This document shows, one piece after another, positions 53,929 to 62,400 of a stretch of 64,000 nt of DNA. The position numbers were made by a program, and so were the translations under genes. Below the pieces are notes generated by a model. The model saw nothing but the letters and a program-made list of their open reading frames with translations. It had not been told where the DNA came from and ran no database searches. The stretch is from Candidatus Thorarchaeota archaeon (GTDB lineage: Archaea > Asgardarchaeota > Thorarchaeia > Thorarchaeales > Thorarchaeaceae). The number at the start of each line of letters is the position of its first letter. Position 1 is the first letter of the stretch. Location of the stretch: positions 40,756 to 104,755 of the forward strand of contig JAGSHN010000032.1 in NCBI GenBank assembly GCA_029855935.1, given 5' to 3'.

Positions 53929-55512
53929 TTGACCACATACGTGTTGGCTCACGATGTCGGTACTGGCGGCGACAAAGCATCACTCATTGACCAAACAGGG
54001 AGAATCGTCGCCTCCGCCGTGAGGGACTATCCTGTTCTCTACCCGCAGCCCGGCTGGGCTGAACAGGACCCGGAGGCGCACTGGTGGCAGGCCATCTGTG
54101 AGACCACTCGGCGCGTACTATCGGACTCTGGTGTTGAACCGCGGGATGTGGCCGCTGTCGTCTTCTCGACGCAGATGATGGGGACCATTCCTGTGGACCG
54201 TGATGGCCGGCCCCTGATGAACTGTATGACCTGGATGGACACCCGTGCGGCTGAGCAGAACAAGGCGATCATCTCCAATCCCATCAGGATGCTGAGGATG
54301 CTGCGGCTGACTGGCGGGCTGCCGTCGGGCAAGGACATCATTGGCAAGATCGTCTGGTTGAGAGAGGAGCGTCCACAGATCTATGAGAAGACGCACAAGT
54401 TCCTGGACTGTAAGGACTACCTGATTCATCGCTGCACGGGCGAGTACGTGACATCCTACGACTGTGCCAACCTCACGTGGTTCATGGACTCGCGCAGAGG
54501 CAGATTGAGGTGGTCGTCGACGATACTGGGCTGGATTCGGCTCGACGAGGACAGGCTTCCAAGGCTTGCGCCGTCGACAGAGATAGTCGGGACACTCACG
54601 CCCGAGGCGGCCTCTGAGATGGGTCTCACCACCGAGACTCAGGTTGTCAATGGGGCAGGCGACATGACGTCCGCCGGTGTGGGCTCTGGCGCTGTCCGTG
54701 AGAGGGAGGTACATCTCTACGCCGGGTCCAGCGCCTGGCTGGGTGCCCATGTGTCGAGCAGGAAGCTGGACATCTGGACCTATACCGGGTCCATCTGCAG
54801 CGCCATCCCGGGTATGTACTTGATGATTGCAGAGCAGGAGTCAGCAGGGGCGTGTCTGAAGCACCTGCGGGAGAACTGGCACTGTGACCTGTGTCGTCAC
54901 GTCATCGAACGCGCCGCAACAGTCTGCACCCAGTGTGAGACAGGTGAGCGGAACCCCTACGCCGAGCTCGACGAGATAGCGGCTGGCGCCTCTCCCGGTT
55001 CTGAGGGCCTAATATTCGCACCGTGGATGTTTGGTGAGCGCTCGCCGATTGATGACCATTTCGTGCGTGGTGGATACTTCAATCTCTCCCTTGCTCACGG
55101 CAAGACCCATATGATTAGGGCGGTACTGGAGGGCGTTGCCTATCACATCCGGTGGATGATGGAGGGCCTTGAGAAACGGAAGATGCTGGGACGAGTGCCT
55201 GCCGTGAACATGATTGGCGGGTGTGCCCGCTCTGACATCTGGCCACAGATCATTGCTGATGTGCTGCAGAAACCAGTGCGACGTGTGCGTCATCCACTGG
55301 AGGCTGGAAGCGTTGGCGCTGCGATGATTGCCTTTGTTGCACTTGGTGAGGTCTCCAACTTCTCTGCGGTGGCGCACATAGTCGAGATTGACAGAGTGTT
55401 CGATCCCAATCCTGGCAACTCTGAGGTCTATGACTCCGGCTTCCGGGTACTAAAGGAGTATTACAGGCGCAACAAGAGCCTCTGGCGTAAGGTCAACAGA
55501 CAACGCCGTTGA
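53929..55512 (+). CDS. FGGY carbohydrate kinase, xylulokinase-like, with four-cysteine insert
   Basis: 527 residues from TTG 53929 (GGGAG 8 bases upstream; GTG 53914 is an alternative). The FGGY kinase fold shows AHDVGTGGDKASLID, TWMDTRAAEQN, VNGAGDMTSAGVGSG and MIGGCARSDIWPQIIADVLQKPV. It phosphorylates a pentulose or similar sugar. Unusually, C319-x2-C322 and C333-x2-C336 interrupt the domain before GASPGSEGLIFAPW and likely form a zinc knuckle. The RuBisCO-like gene converges on it from the right, with a small membrane protein between. Confidence 0.85.
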   Translation: MTTYVLAHDVGTGGDKASLIDQTGRIVASAVRDYPVLYPQPGWAEQDPEAHWWQAICETTRRVLSDSGVEPRDVAAVVFSTQMMGTIPVDRDGRPLMNCMTWMDTRAAEQNKAIISNPIRMLRMLRLTGGLPSGKDIIGKIVWLREERPQIYEKTHKFLDCKDYLIHRCTGEYVTSYDCANLTWFMDSRRGRLRWSSTILGWIRLDEDRLPRLAPSTEIVGTLTPEAASEMGLTTETQVVNGAGDMTSAGVGSGAVREREVHLYAGSSAWLGAHVSSRKLDIWTYTGSICSAIPGMYLMIAEQESAGACLKHLRENWHCDLCRHVIERAATVCTQCETGERNPYAELDEIAAGASPGSEGLIFAPWMFGERSPIDDHFVRGGYFNLSLAHGKTHMIRAVLEGVAYHIRWMMEGLEKRKMLGRVPAVNMIGGCARSDIWPQIIADVLQKPVRRVRHPLEAGSVGAAMIAFVALGEVSNFSAVAHIVEIDRVFDPNPGNSEVYDSGFRVLKEYYRRNKSLWRKVNRQRR

Positions 55513-55605
55513 TATGAGTACCACTGCCCTGCATCGCAGCTCCGGGCGATGCGGATTCCTACGACCGTACGAGGGCGAGTCGAGAGGACTGCTAGGCAAT
55601 GACGC

Positions 55606-55827
55606 CTATTTGAACAGACCGACGAGGAACAAGATGACACCGAGTCCAATAAGTGCAAGCATAGTCTCGGTGAACACGTACCCAGCAATCACGGTCTGGT
55701 AGATGCCCAACATCGTGAAGTACGGTAGAATCTGGTCGAGTGCGGCTATGGCGGCTACCGTCGCGATTATGGGCAGGAGCCCGACTACTATCAGAATGAT
55801 TCCGAGGATGACAAGTCCCTTTCCCAT
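55606..55827 (-). CDS. Small membrane protein, two helices
   Basis: 73 residues: two membrane segments (LVILGIILIVVGLLPIIATVA and LALIGLGVILFLVGLF) with a short loop holding QILPYFTML. AGGAGGAATCC precedes the ATG. Small hydrophobic proteins of this kind are often regulators of membrane enzymes. Nothing more can be said. Confidence 0.65.
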   Translation of the reverse strand: MGKGLVILGIILIVVGLLPIIATVAAIAALDQILPYFTMLGIYQTVIAGYVFTETMLALIGLGVILFLVGLFK

Positions 55828-55948
55828 GTGGATTCCTCCTCATAGAACAGTATGCAGTGGGGCCTACTCTCCCTGATAACTGTTCGTACGTTTCGCACTC
55901 GAAATGTTCAGCCGCCCGTCTCGGGGTCACTCTGGCTGCAAGTGCCGT

Positions 55949-57256
55949 CTAGAGGTCAAAGCCCGTGCGGCCCGATCCCCACGCGTCAAGGGCTCTCTGG
56001 AGTTCCTCGTGTTCCTTGGCATATCGTCCCACAGGTATGCCCTGCATCTTGGCCTCTATCGCCTGCCTGAAAGCCCTCGCGCCAGCCCGCGGTCCGTCGG
56101 GATGTGCGTGAATGGCACCGCCTGCGCCGATGACGATGTCAGTTCCCAAGTCGTCTATGACCTCCTCGACCATCCCTTGTGATATGCCGCCACTGGGCAT
56201 CGGCATGGTCTGTTCGATGTGGTGCAGCGGCATCACCATGTCGTGGGCCATGTGCAGGAATCTCTCCTTCAGGATTGGCGCCTTGCCGTATGGCGCAGGG
56301 AAGACTGTGATGTCTGAGCCGCAGACTCTCGGCAGCTTGCCGATGACGATGTTTGTCGCAATCCCCGTGATTGGGGAGTAGGACAGGGCGCCCGTGATGT
56401 CCATATGTGCAAGAACGGGGACGTTGACGGACGGGTCCTCACAGACCGCCCTGAAGGCCGAATAGCCCACAGCGAGGAAGTTGATCATCAACGCATTGGC
56501 GCCCAGCTCGATGGCCCGCTCAGCGTTCTCAAGCAGCTGCGGAATGCGATCTGTGATGTTGACAGTGTACAGTGTCTTCTCGCCCTTCTCGGAGTCTGCC
56601 CGGTCAATCGCCTCCATGAAGAGCGGTACCCTCTCCTCGATGCTGTTGAAGGAGGCATTCGCCAGCAGTTCGTCGTCCTTCACGATGTCTGCTCCTCCGA
56701 CCGCCGCCTCATAGCAGAGCTCAGCACCTACCTTCGCCGACGTGTAGACGCACGGCTTGATCATGTTGTTCAGCAGCGGCCTGTCACGTACACCGAGGAG
56801 CTTCCTGAGGCCCTTGATACCGAACTTCGGACCCTTGAAGCCCTTCAGCCAGCTCTTCGGGAACCTCATATCGAGACACTTGATCCTGCCGCCGAGAGAG
56901 ATGTTCCCTATCACCGTTGACAGCAGCATTGGTATCTGCTGCCCGAAGTTCTCCCACGGGAAGGCCACCTGGATGACGTATTGCCGCCGCTCAAGGTCCT
57001 TCGGCGTGCTGTACTCGTACTGTGGCACCTCGTAGATGCCGATGACCTTCGCAACGTGCCGTTTCCGCACCTCGACGGTCTCCCCAGGCACGAGCGTCCA
57101 CGTACCGGTGCTCTGCTCCACAGCAGCAGCCTGCGCCACATCCCTCACGTCGATGAAGGGCGGCAGACCCACATAGTAAGTGCAGATCACGTACTTCTCA
57201 ACGTCTATAGCGTCGGGCAACGCATCAGGCAACGCATCCAGTGGTAGTCTCTCCAT
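55949..57256 (-). CDS. RuBisCO-like protein, form IV (MtnW-related)
   Basis: 435 residues of the RuBisCO large-subunit fold. Present: STGTWT, GN at 117-118, K167, the carbamylated-lysine motif KDDE (K193, D195, E196), H284, a loop-6 lysine K325 in APYGKAP, SGG (355-357) and GAGG (378-381, IGAGGAIHAHPDG). Two key residues differ: Lys177 is Cys169 (IKPC) and Arg295 is Met285 (AHMD). So it is not a CO2-fixing enzyme but a form IV RLP, nearest by pattern to MtnW (2,3-diketo-5-methylthiopentyl-1-phosphate enolase). The kinase on the other side suggests a sugar-phosphate pathway. Start ATG 57256; LPDALPDA at the N-terminus is a short internal duplication. Confidence 0.88.
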   Translation of the reverse strand: MERLPLDALPDALPDAIDVEKYVICTYYVGLPPFIDVRDVAQAAAVEQSTGTWTLVPGETVEVRKRHVAKVIGIYEVPQYEYSTPKDLERRQYVIQVAFPWENFGQQIPMLLSTVIGNISLGGRIKCLDMRFPKSWLKGFKGPKFGIKGLRKLLGVRDRPLLNNMIKPCVYTSAKVGAELCYEAAVGGADIVKDDELLANASFNSIEERVPLFMEAIDRADSEKGEKTLYTVNITDRIPQLLENAERAIELGANALMINFLAVGYSAFRAVCEDPSVNVPVLAHMDITGALSYSPITGIATNIVIGKLPRVCGSDITVFPAPYGKAPILKERFLHMAHDMVMPLHHIEQTMPMPSGGISQGMVEEVIDDLGTDIVIGAGGAIHAHPDGPRAGARAFRQAIEAKMQGIPVGRYAKEHEELQRALDAWGSGRTGFDL

Positions 57257-57495
57257 CTCTCACAACCCTATCTACCAACGCATCCGCGCTATTTCACGTT
57301 TTGGGCCTCTGTGTGCCGACGGCTGCTGCAGCAAGGCTTGGGCAATCTCTCCGCGGCACTGTCCCCTTGCAATCGCTCCCACCCCCCGAGCGAGCGTGTA
57401 CACACAGTCCCTGCAAGAGACTCGGTAGGACGGCGAAGAACAGATTAGGCTATGCTGGACAGGAGGCCTCTGAAGAGAACAGGGAATGAGCCGCG

Positions 57496-58098
57496 TTGTC
57501 CGAGAACAACACTGAGAGCAGCAGGCCAATTCGCGTCACCGTCGACCGCCTTCGCCTTCCCCGCCTGTGCCCTGTCTGCGGAACCAAGGCGAACGACTAC
57601 GTTCGCATCCTCCTCCGAGATAACAAGGCGGACGATGCCGGATCGTTCACGGCCAACGTGATGTGGAGCCCCTACGCTCATCAATGGCGCAGATGGGGTG
57701 GTGGAGATGTTCTCACTCTGAGCGTGGCAGTCTGCAGCGCCCACAGGTTCTCCTACGACAGTGTGTACCGCACGAGGACCGTGTGCCTCATCGCTGTGGC
57801 GTTCACCGCCGTTGCCGCTCTTCTCTCAGCCGGCGTGATATCGAGTGCACTGCAGCTCGGCACGGAGGTCCCGCTGTGGTCGCTGGCTCTGGTCGCACTG
57901 TTCGTCATCACACTCTTCTCTACAGGCTACGTCTTCCGACCTGCGCCGGTCGAGAGGGCCTTCAGAGTTCTCTCATTCGATCCCGGCTCTCGGGAGATAG
58001 TCGTTTCGCTTAGCAATCCAGCCTACCGTCAGGCGTTCCTTGAGGAGAATCCGTATGCCGAGGAAGAGAAGGGGGAGCCGACAGCAGCCAGAGAGTGA
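57496..58098 (+). CDS. Membrane protein with N-terminal CxxC
   Basis: 200 residues from TTG 57496. A CPVCG near residue 25, with a later Cys/His pair (VCSAHRF), may hold zinc; two adjacent membrane helices follow (residues 97-145), and the C-terminal part is a cytosolic domain ending with acidic residues (AEEEKGEP). Family not recognised. It may have its own promoter or follow from upstream. Confidence 0.6.
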   Translation: MSENNTESSRPIRVTVDRLRLPRLCPVCGTKANDYVRILLRDNKADDAGSFTANVMWSPYAHQWRRWGGGDVLTLSVAVCSAHRFSYDSVYRTRTVCLIAVAFTAVAALLSAGVISSALQLGTEVPLWSLALVALFVITLFSTGYVFRPAPVERAFRVLSFDPGSREIVVSLSNPAYRQAFLEENPYAEEEKGEPTAARE

Positions 58099-58153
58099 TC
58101 CCACATAGCCTCTGATCCGAGCTGGTACGGCTGGAGCGAAAATTTTAATTACA

Positions 58154-58176
58154 CTAGGGACCATAATATTCCCTAG
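58154..58176. promoter_or_regulatory. Palindrome around TATA-like element before ArsR-type gene
   Basis: CTAGGGA-CCATAATAT-TCCCTAG: perfect 7-base arms enclosing an AT-rich centre that could be the TATA box; another candidate box ATTTTAATT lies just upstream. A dimeric repressor bound here would exclude the polymerase. The ArsR-type protein encoded downstream is the natural candidate. Confidence 0.5.
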
Positions 58177-58197
58177 ACGGGAAGGCAAGGACGAGGT

Positions 58198-58355
58198 GAC
58201 GCGGAGCGTGGCGAGCGCCGTGTCAGTATTGTGAATGAGAGGTTCCGGCCGGCTCGAGTTCACTGTATCTTGTGGGGCGCTCGCATCTGCCGTGGGCCCA
58301 ACTTGCCTCCGAGGAGCCTCGGAGACCTGTCCCCGGGGAGGGCTTGTCCCTCCCC
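58198..58355 (+). ncRNA. Candidate structured leader or small RNA
   Basis: Four hairpins follow one another between the promoter palindrome and the ArsR-type gene: 58198-58224 (GACGCGG with CCGTGTC, one G-U), 58231-58263 (GTGAA-GAG with CTC-TTCAC), 58308-58323 (TCCGAGG-AG-CCTCGGA) and 58335-58355 (GGGGAGGG-CTTGT-CCCTCCCC), the last followed by TCCTCTTGTTG. No frame is open. The run could be a 5-prime leader of about 200 bases, a riboregulator, or a small RNA ending at the last hairpin. Confidence 0.45.
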
Positions 58356-58405
58356 TCCTCTTGTTGTGAGGAGCAGTGTCGTCGGCCAGCAGAGGTGAAT
58401 AGGCT

Positions 58406-59059
58406 ATGCAAAGGCAGGAGCCCACGGATTTGGATCGGGTGTTCAAGGCGCTCGGTCACGTGACGAGGAGACGGATTCTTCAGCTCCTCGCTCAGGGGCC
58501 ACGCTATCCATACGAGCTCTCGAAGCTGTTGAATCTGAACAGGCGTGTCGTGCTGAAACATCTTGAGATGCTCGAGGAAGCAGGCCTGATAGAGCACGAG
58601 ACTGGCTCATCAGACGTCGGTCCGGATCGTACATACTACAGACTCAGTGTCTCGTTCGGTCTGTCCACGACAATCCTGCCAAACTCGTTTCTCATTCGAG
58701 TGACCCGTCCGCCCAGTAGTCGCGAGCGCCAGGGCGAGGTCACGGTCGATGCACGTCCTGACGTTCGTGCAGTCAAGGCATTGCTTCGAGAGCTGGAACA
58801 GGTCGATAGGCGGATTGAGGAGTTGGACCGGGAACGTGTCAGGCTAGCCGAGGTCCGAGGGGAGATAATCCGAAGGATTGAGGCGGTGATGCGCGCGTGT
58901 CGCTGGGACGCCGAGAGCTGTATGCGTGTCAGGTCACTCATCGATCCGGCGAGAGTGGAACTTGAGCCGTCTGCGCGTGGGGCGCTCAGTTCCTGGTCGC
59001 AGACGGTCAGAGAGGTCCTTCGACTCTTCGAGGACTTCTTTGGCAGCGCGGGCCAGTGA
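58406..59059 (+). CDS. ArsR-family winged-helix regulator with coiled coil
   Basis: 217 residues. The N-terminal winged helix reads LDRVFKALGHVTRRRILQLL, RYPYELSKLLNLNRRVVLKHLEMLEEAGLIEHE, then a wing with PDRTYYRLS. Residues 120-160 form a coiled coil (LRELEQVDRRIEELDRERVRLAEVRGEIIRR) for dimerisation, followed by a helical domain. There are no obvious metal cysteines (only C165 and C172), so the ligand is unknown. Genes of this kind are often autoregulated; a palindrome surrounds its likely promoter. Confidence 0.85.
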   Translation: MQRQEPTDLDRVFKALGHVTRRRILQLLAQGPRYPYELSKLLNLNRRVVLKHLEMLEEAGLIEHETGSSDVGPDRTYYRLSVSFGLSTTILPNSFLIRVTRPPSSRERQGEVTVDARPDVRAVKALLRELEQVDRRIEELDRERVRLAEVRGEIIRRIEAVMRACRWDAESCMRVRSLIDPARVELEPSARGALSSWSQTVREVLRLFEDFFGSAGQ

Positions 59060-59421
59060 GCGGCACACTTGGGGAGGAATGTGTCAAACAGGTCCGGGAG
59101 ACAATCTATGATGTCGCTGTCCGAAATCCTAGCTCGCTGTACGTTCCGCATCTCTTGAGTCATCCCTCGACAGTCCTGCCTGGTCCATTCTCATATGCGG
59201 ACGGCGTTCTATGGATCACTCTTTTGGGATAGATTGACGTTGCTGGGCCGTTTGTGGAATCCGGCACGGTATCTTCAAGAATCAGCGACTGTCGTTGATG
59301 GCTCAGCCTACTGTTCTCACACTGTTGGCAGATAGAGGGACTGGTGAAGAGTCTCAAGAATGGAAGCGAAGCCAAGATTCCAGAGAGGAATCCTAGCTTG
59401 CTACCCATTCTGTAGAGGGAA
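59060..59421. other. Intergenic, convergent
   Basis: About 360 bases between two convergent genes. No supported gene; a short frame VAVRNPSSLYVP-like may be chance. Confidence 0.4.
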
Positions 59422-62400
59422 TCACTTGTTGGAGCCAAGAATGCCCTTCATCTTGAGAACGACAACTAGCACGACTACGCCGGCAACGCCACCTATGGCA
59501 AGAATCACCAGGCCCATGGTGTCGCCGCCGCCGGGTGGAACGGTGCTGGTTGTAGACGTTGTGCTCGTCGTGGTTGTCGTTGTTGTAGTTGTGGTTGTTG
59601 TGCTTGTGGTACTCTCAATCACATAGACGACTACCCAGTCATCGTTCATATGACCCGCCCTATCGTAGACGCTAATGTGGACAGAGTGGTCTCCTACTGC
59701 AAGTCCATCTATGTTTACGACAATTGTACTGCCATCCCACGTCGCATTGAGTAGCGAGATATCGTCAATGGTCACGTTGTAACATCTGGGATTCAGGTCA
59801 TACGCGGTCCACGTAATTGTATTCCCGACGGACCCTGCAGAGTAAGTGACGTCTCCGGGCTGGCTCAACTCTGGATCGGTCACATCTTGATAGATTGTGA
59901 TTGTTGCAGAAGTTGCGACATTTCCGGCGCCATCGCCTGCCTGATACATGACCTCGTACGCTCCCTCACCCGTGAAGGTGAGTGAATAAGAGAGCACTGT
60001 CGAAGTGTCATCTCGCGTTGCATTAGTCATCAATGTTCCATTGACCCAGAGAGCGATCCATTTGACGTGTGAGAGCGTGTCCTGTGCGTTCACTTGCAGA
60101 TTCATGTAGCTGCTAGAAGTGACGTCTCCATCCGAATTGCCCAGGATGAGAACGGGACCAGTATTATCTGCAATCACGGTTACCTCTTCGGTATACTCGT
60201 CCACCGAATTGACCGTGGTCAGGACTTTGAGGATGTATGTCCCATCAGCAAACGTTGTTGAGTCGAGAGTGAAGGTGATGGTCCCATCTGTACCACTGCC
60301 AATTTGTGTTCCGTTCAGTGTGATCACCGTAGAGACGGTCATGCTGCCTTCATAGTAGACACCAGTTTGAACTGTCATGTTCACTGTGACTGTGACCGAG
60401 CCTGCGACATACGAGCCATCACTCGGCGCGATAATCACGATCTCCACATCGTATCCCCCGGGCCTCACCATGAGCGGGAGATAGTCATAGTATTCGTACG
60501 AGATCTCGTGTGGTGTGTCACCAATACCATCATGGTTGGCGTCTATGCCAGTGTAGTCGTACCAATAATTGCCGTACTCTGTACTGTTCAGGTAGAAGTC
60601 CGAGTAGATGCTATACGGAGACAAGAAGCTATTCAGAGTCAGGGTCACATTTGAAATATAACCCCGGAATATGTGGAACGTACTCGTAGTGTTGAAAGTG
60701 TTTCCGATAAACACCGTATCAGACACATCATTCAACCGCAGGGAAACACGAACTGTCGAATTCGCAAATGTCGAGTTGGAGAGGGAATAGAGATGGATGT
60801 AGTCTGTCCTATCCCCTACAGTCGATTCTGTGATAGTGATGTGGTCGCAATACATGACGTACAGCGAGTATGTGTCCAAGCCGGCAAAGGTCTCATGGTC
60901 ACGATTGAAGAGATAGTAGATCGGTTTGCCATCAAAGGTGTTCGATGTGTCTATCGTATGATTTGCGTCACTGATGCTGGACACTCCGCCATCGTAGAAA
61001 TTGATGACCTCAGTACTGTTCTCAATGTGACACCCACTCATAGTGACGCGCGTCGTAGTATAGAACTCTATCGCGATCTTTCCGTTCTTGAGGACCACAT
61101 TCGTGAGTGTAGTGTTCACGGACTCGCGAATGTATATTCCAAAGTCGTCGTAACCCTGGATCAAAGTGTTTGAGATTGACACATTATCTACTGAGAGGAT
61201 GTAGATGCTAGTCGGACAGTCAATGATGGTCTCGTTTTCGATGACGAAGTCGTGTGCCTGCTGTTGAAGACTGATTGCATAGACGCATCTCACATAGGTG
61301 TTATTGAAGAGATGACCGTTCATCCTCACCTGACCGTACTCACTGACTGACACGCCGTAGTCAGCATCAGAAATAGTGTTCCGCCCAAAGAGAAAGTTGT
61401 GTGATTGCACGCGATACACTGCGAACTGGCAATAGGAAAATGTGCTGTCGTAGACCTCTATGACGACTGATGAGTCATAGACCTGTGGCATTGAAACTCC
61501 GTGCGAGCATCCGTAGAAAGTCACAGACTTCACAGTGACACTATGGCCAGCTTCATCGTAGCGGAAGCGAATGCCGTCTGTGAAGTTCAGCAGGTCTGAG
61601 TTCTCTATTAGTCCTGTGGTGTCATAGACAAATACACCTATTGACCCATTGAATCCGTAGCAGTCAAACACGTGGAACCATGCTGCATCTTGAATAAAGA
61701 CCATCGTTCCAGCACTGTTCATCTGAATGTTGCAGTCGTAAATGGTGACATTCGTCAATAAATCAATCATCGAGAATCCAGTACCCACATCTGTGGCGTT
61801 CACATTGTGTACGATCAGAGTAGCACCATGGAGAGGCCAGCGTTCGGTCAGAACACATGATGCATCAGAAACGACACTGTCTGCCAGAGTCACATCTCCG
61901 CATTCCTGAATGCCTACTACTGCGTCGATAGTGATATGTTGAGCATGTATCCCAGTGATGGTCAGGTCAACGCAGTAACGCGCATACAAGACATATTTCT
62001 CAATGGAGGTCGCTGTGATACCGTTCACTGTGATGCCCATCAGTCTCTGAGAACTGCTGCCATCGAGATACAGGCCAACATACGAGTCCTGAACGATCAT
62101 GTCAGTTACGTATGTGTCATTGGTCTTGGTCTCAAACCAGTACAATCCAACGAAGGTTGAGTGTGCCACCTCGACATAACCGCCGATGTTTGCAAGTGCG
62201 GTAAACCTGTTTGTGTTGTTTGTCGCCCGGAACGTTGAGTCTTCGAACAGAACGTGACCACCATCTTCGATAGTGATACCAAACTCCTGATCGCTGGAAC
62301 AGTTGAACCAGATGGTTGCCGACATTGTTCTCATGTACCCGCCATCGTAGACTGTGAGGTCTCCGGATAGCGTGTAGTTCGTTGCAAACACGAAGGTAAG

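Noticed and set aside
58250..58262. GGTTCCGGCC tRNA T-arm-like sequence
   Set aside because: Does not match the T-loop consensus and no tRNA fold is possible around it.
59500..59620. Low-complexity GTTGTTGTGG repeats as a tandem array
   Set aside because: They are the threonine codons of the surface protein stalk on the minus strand.
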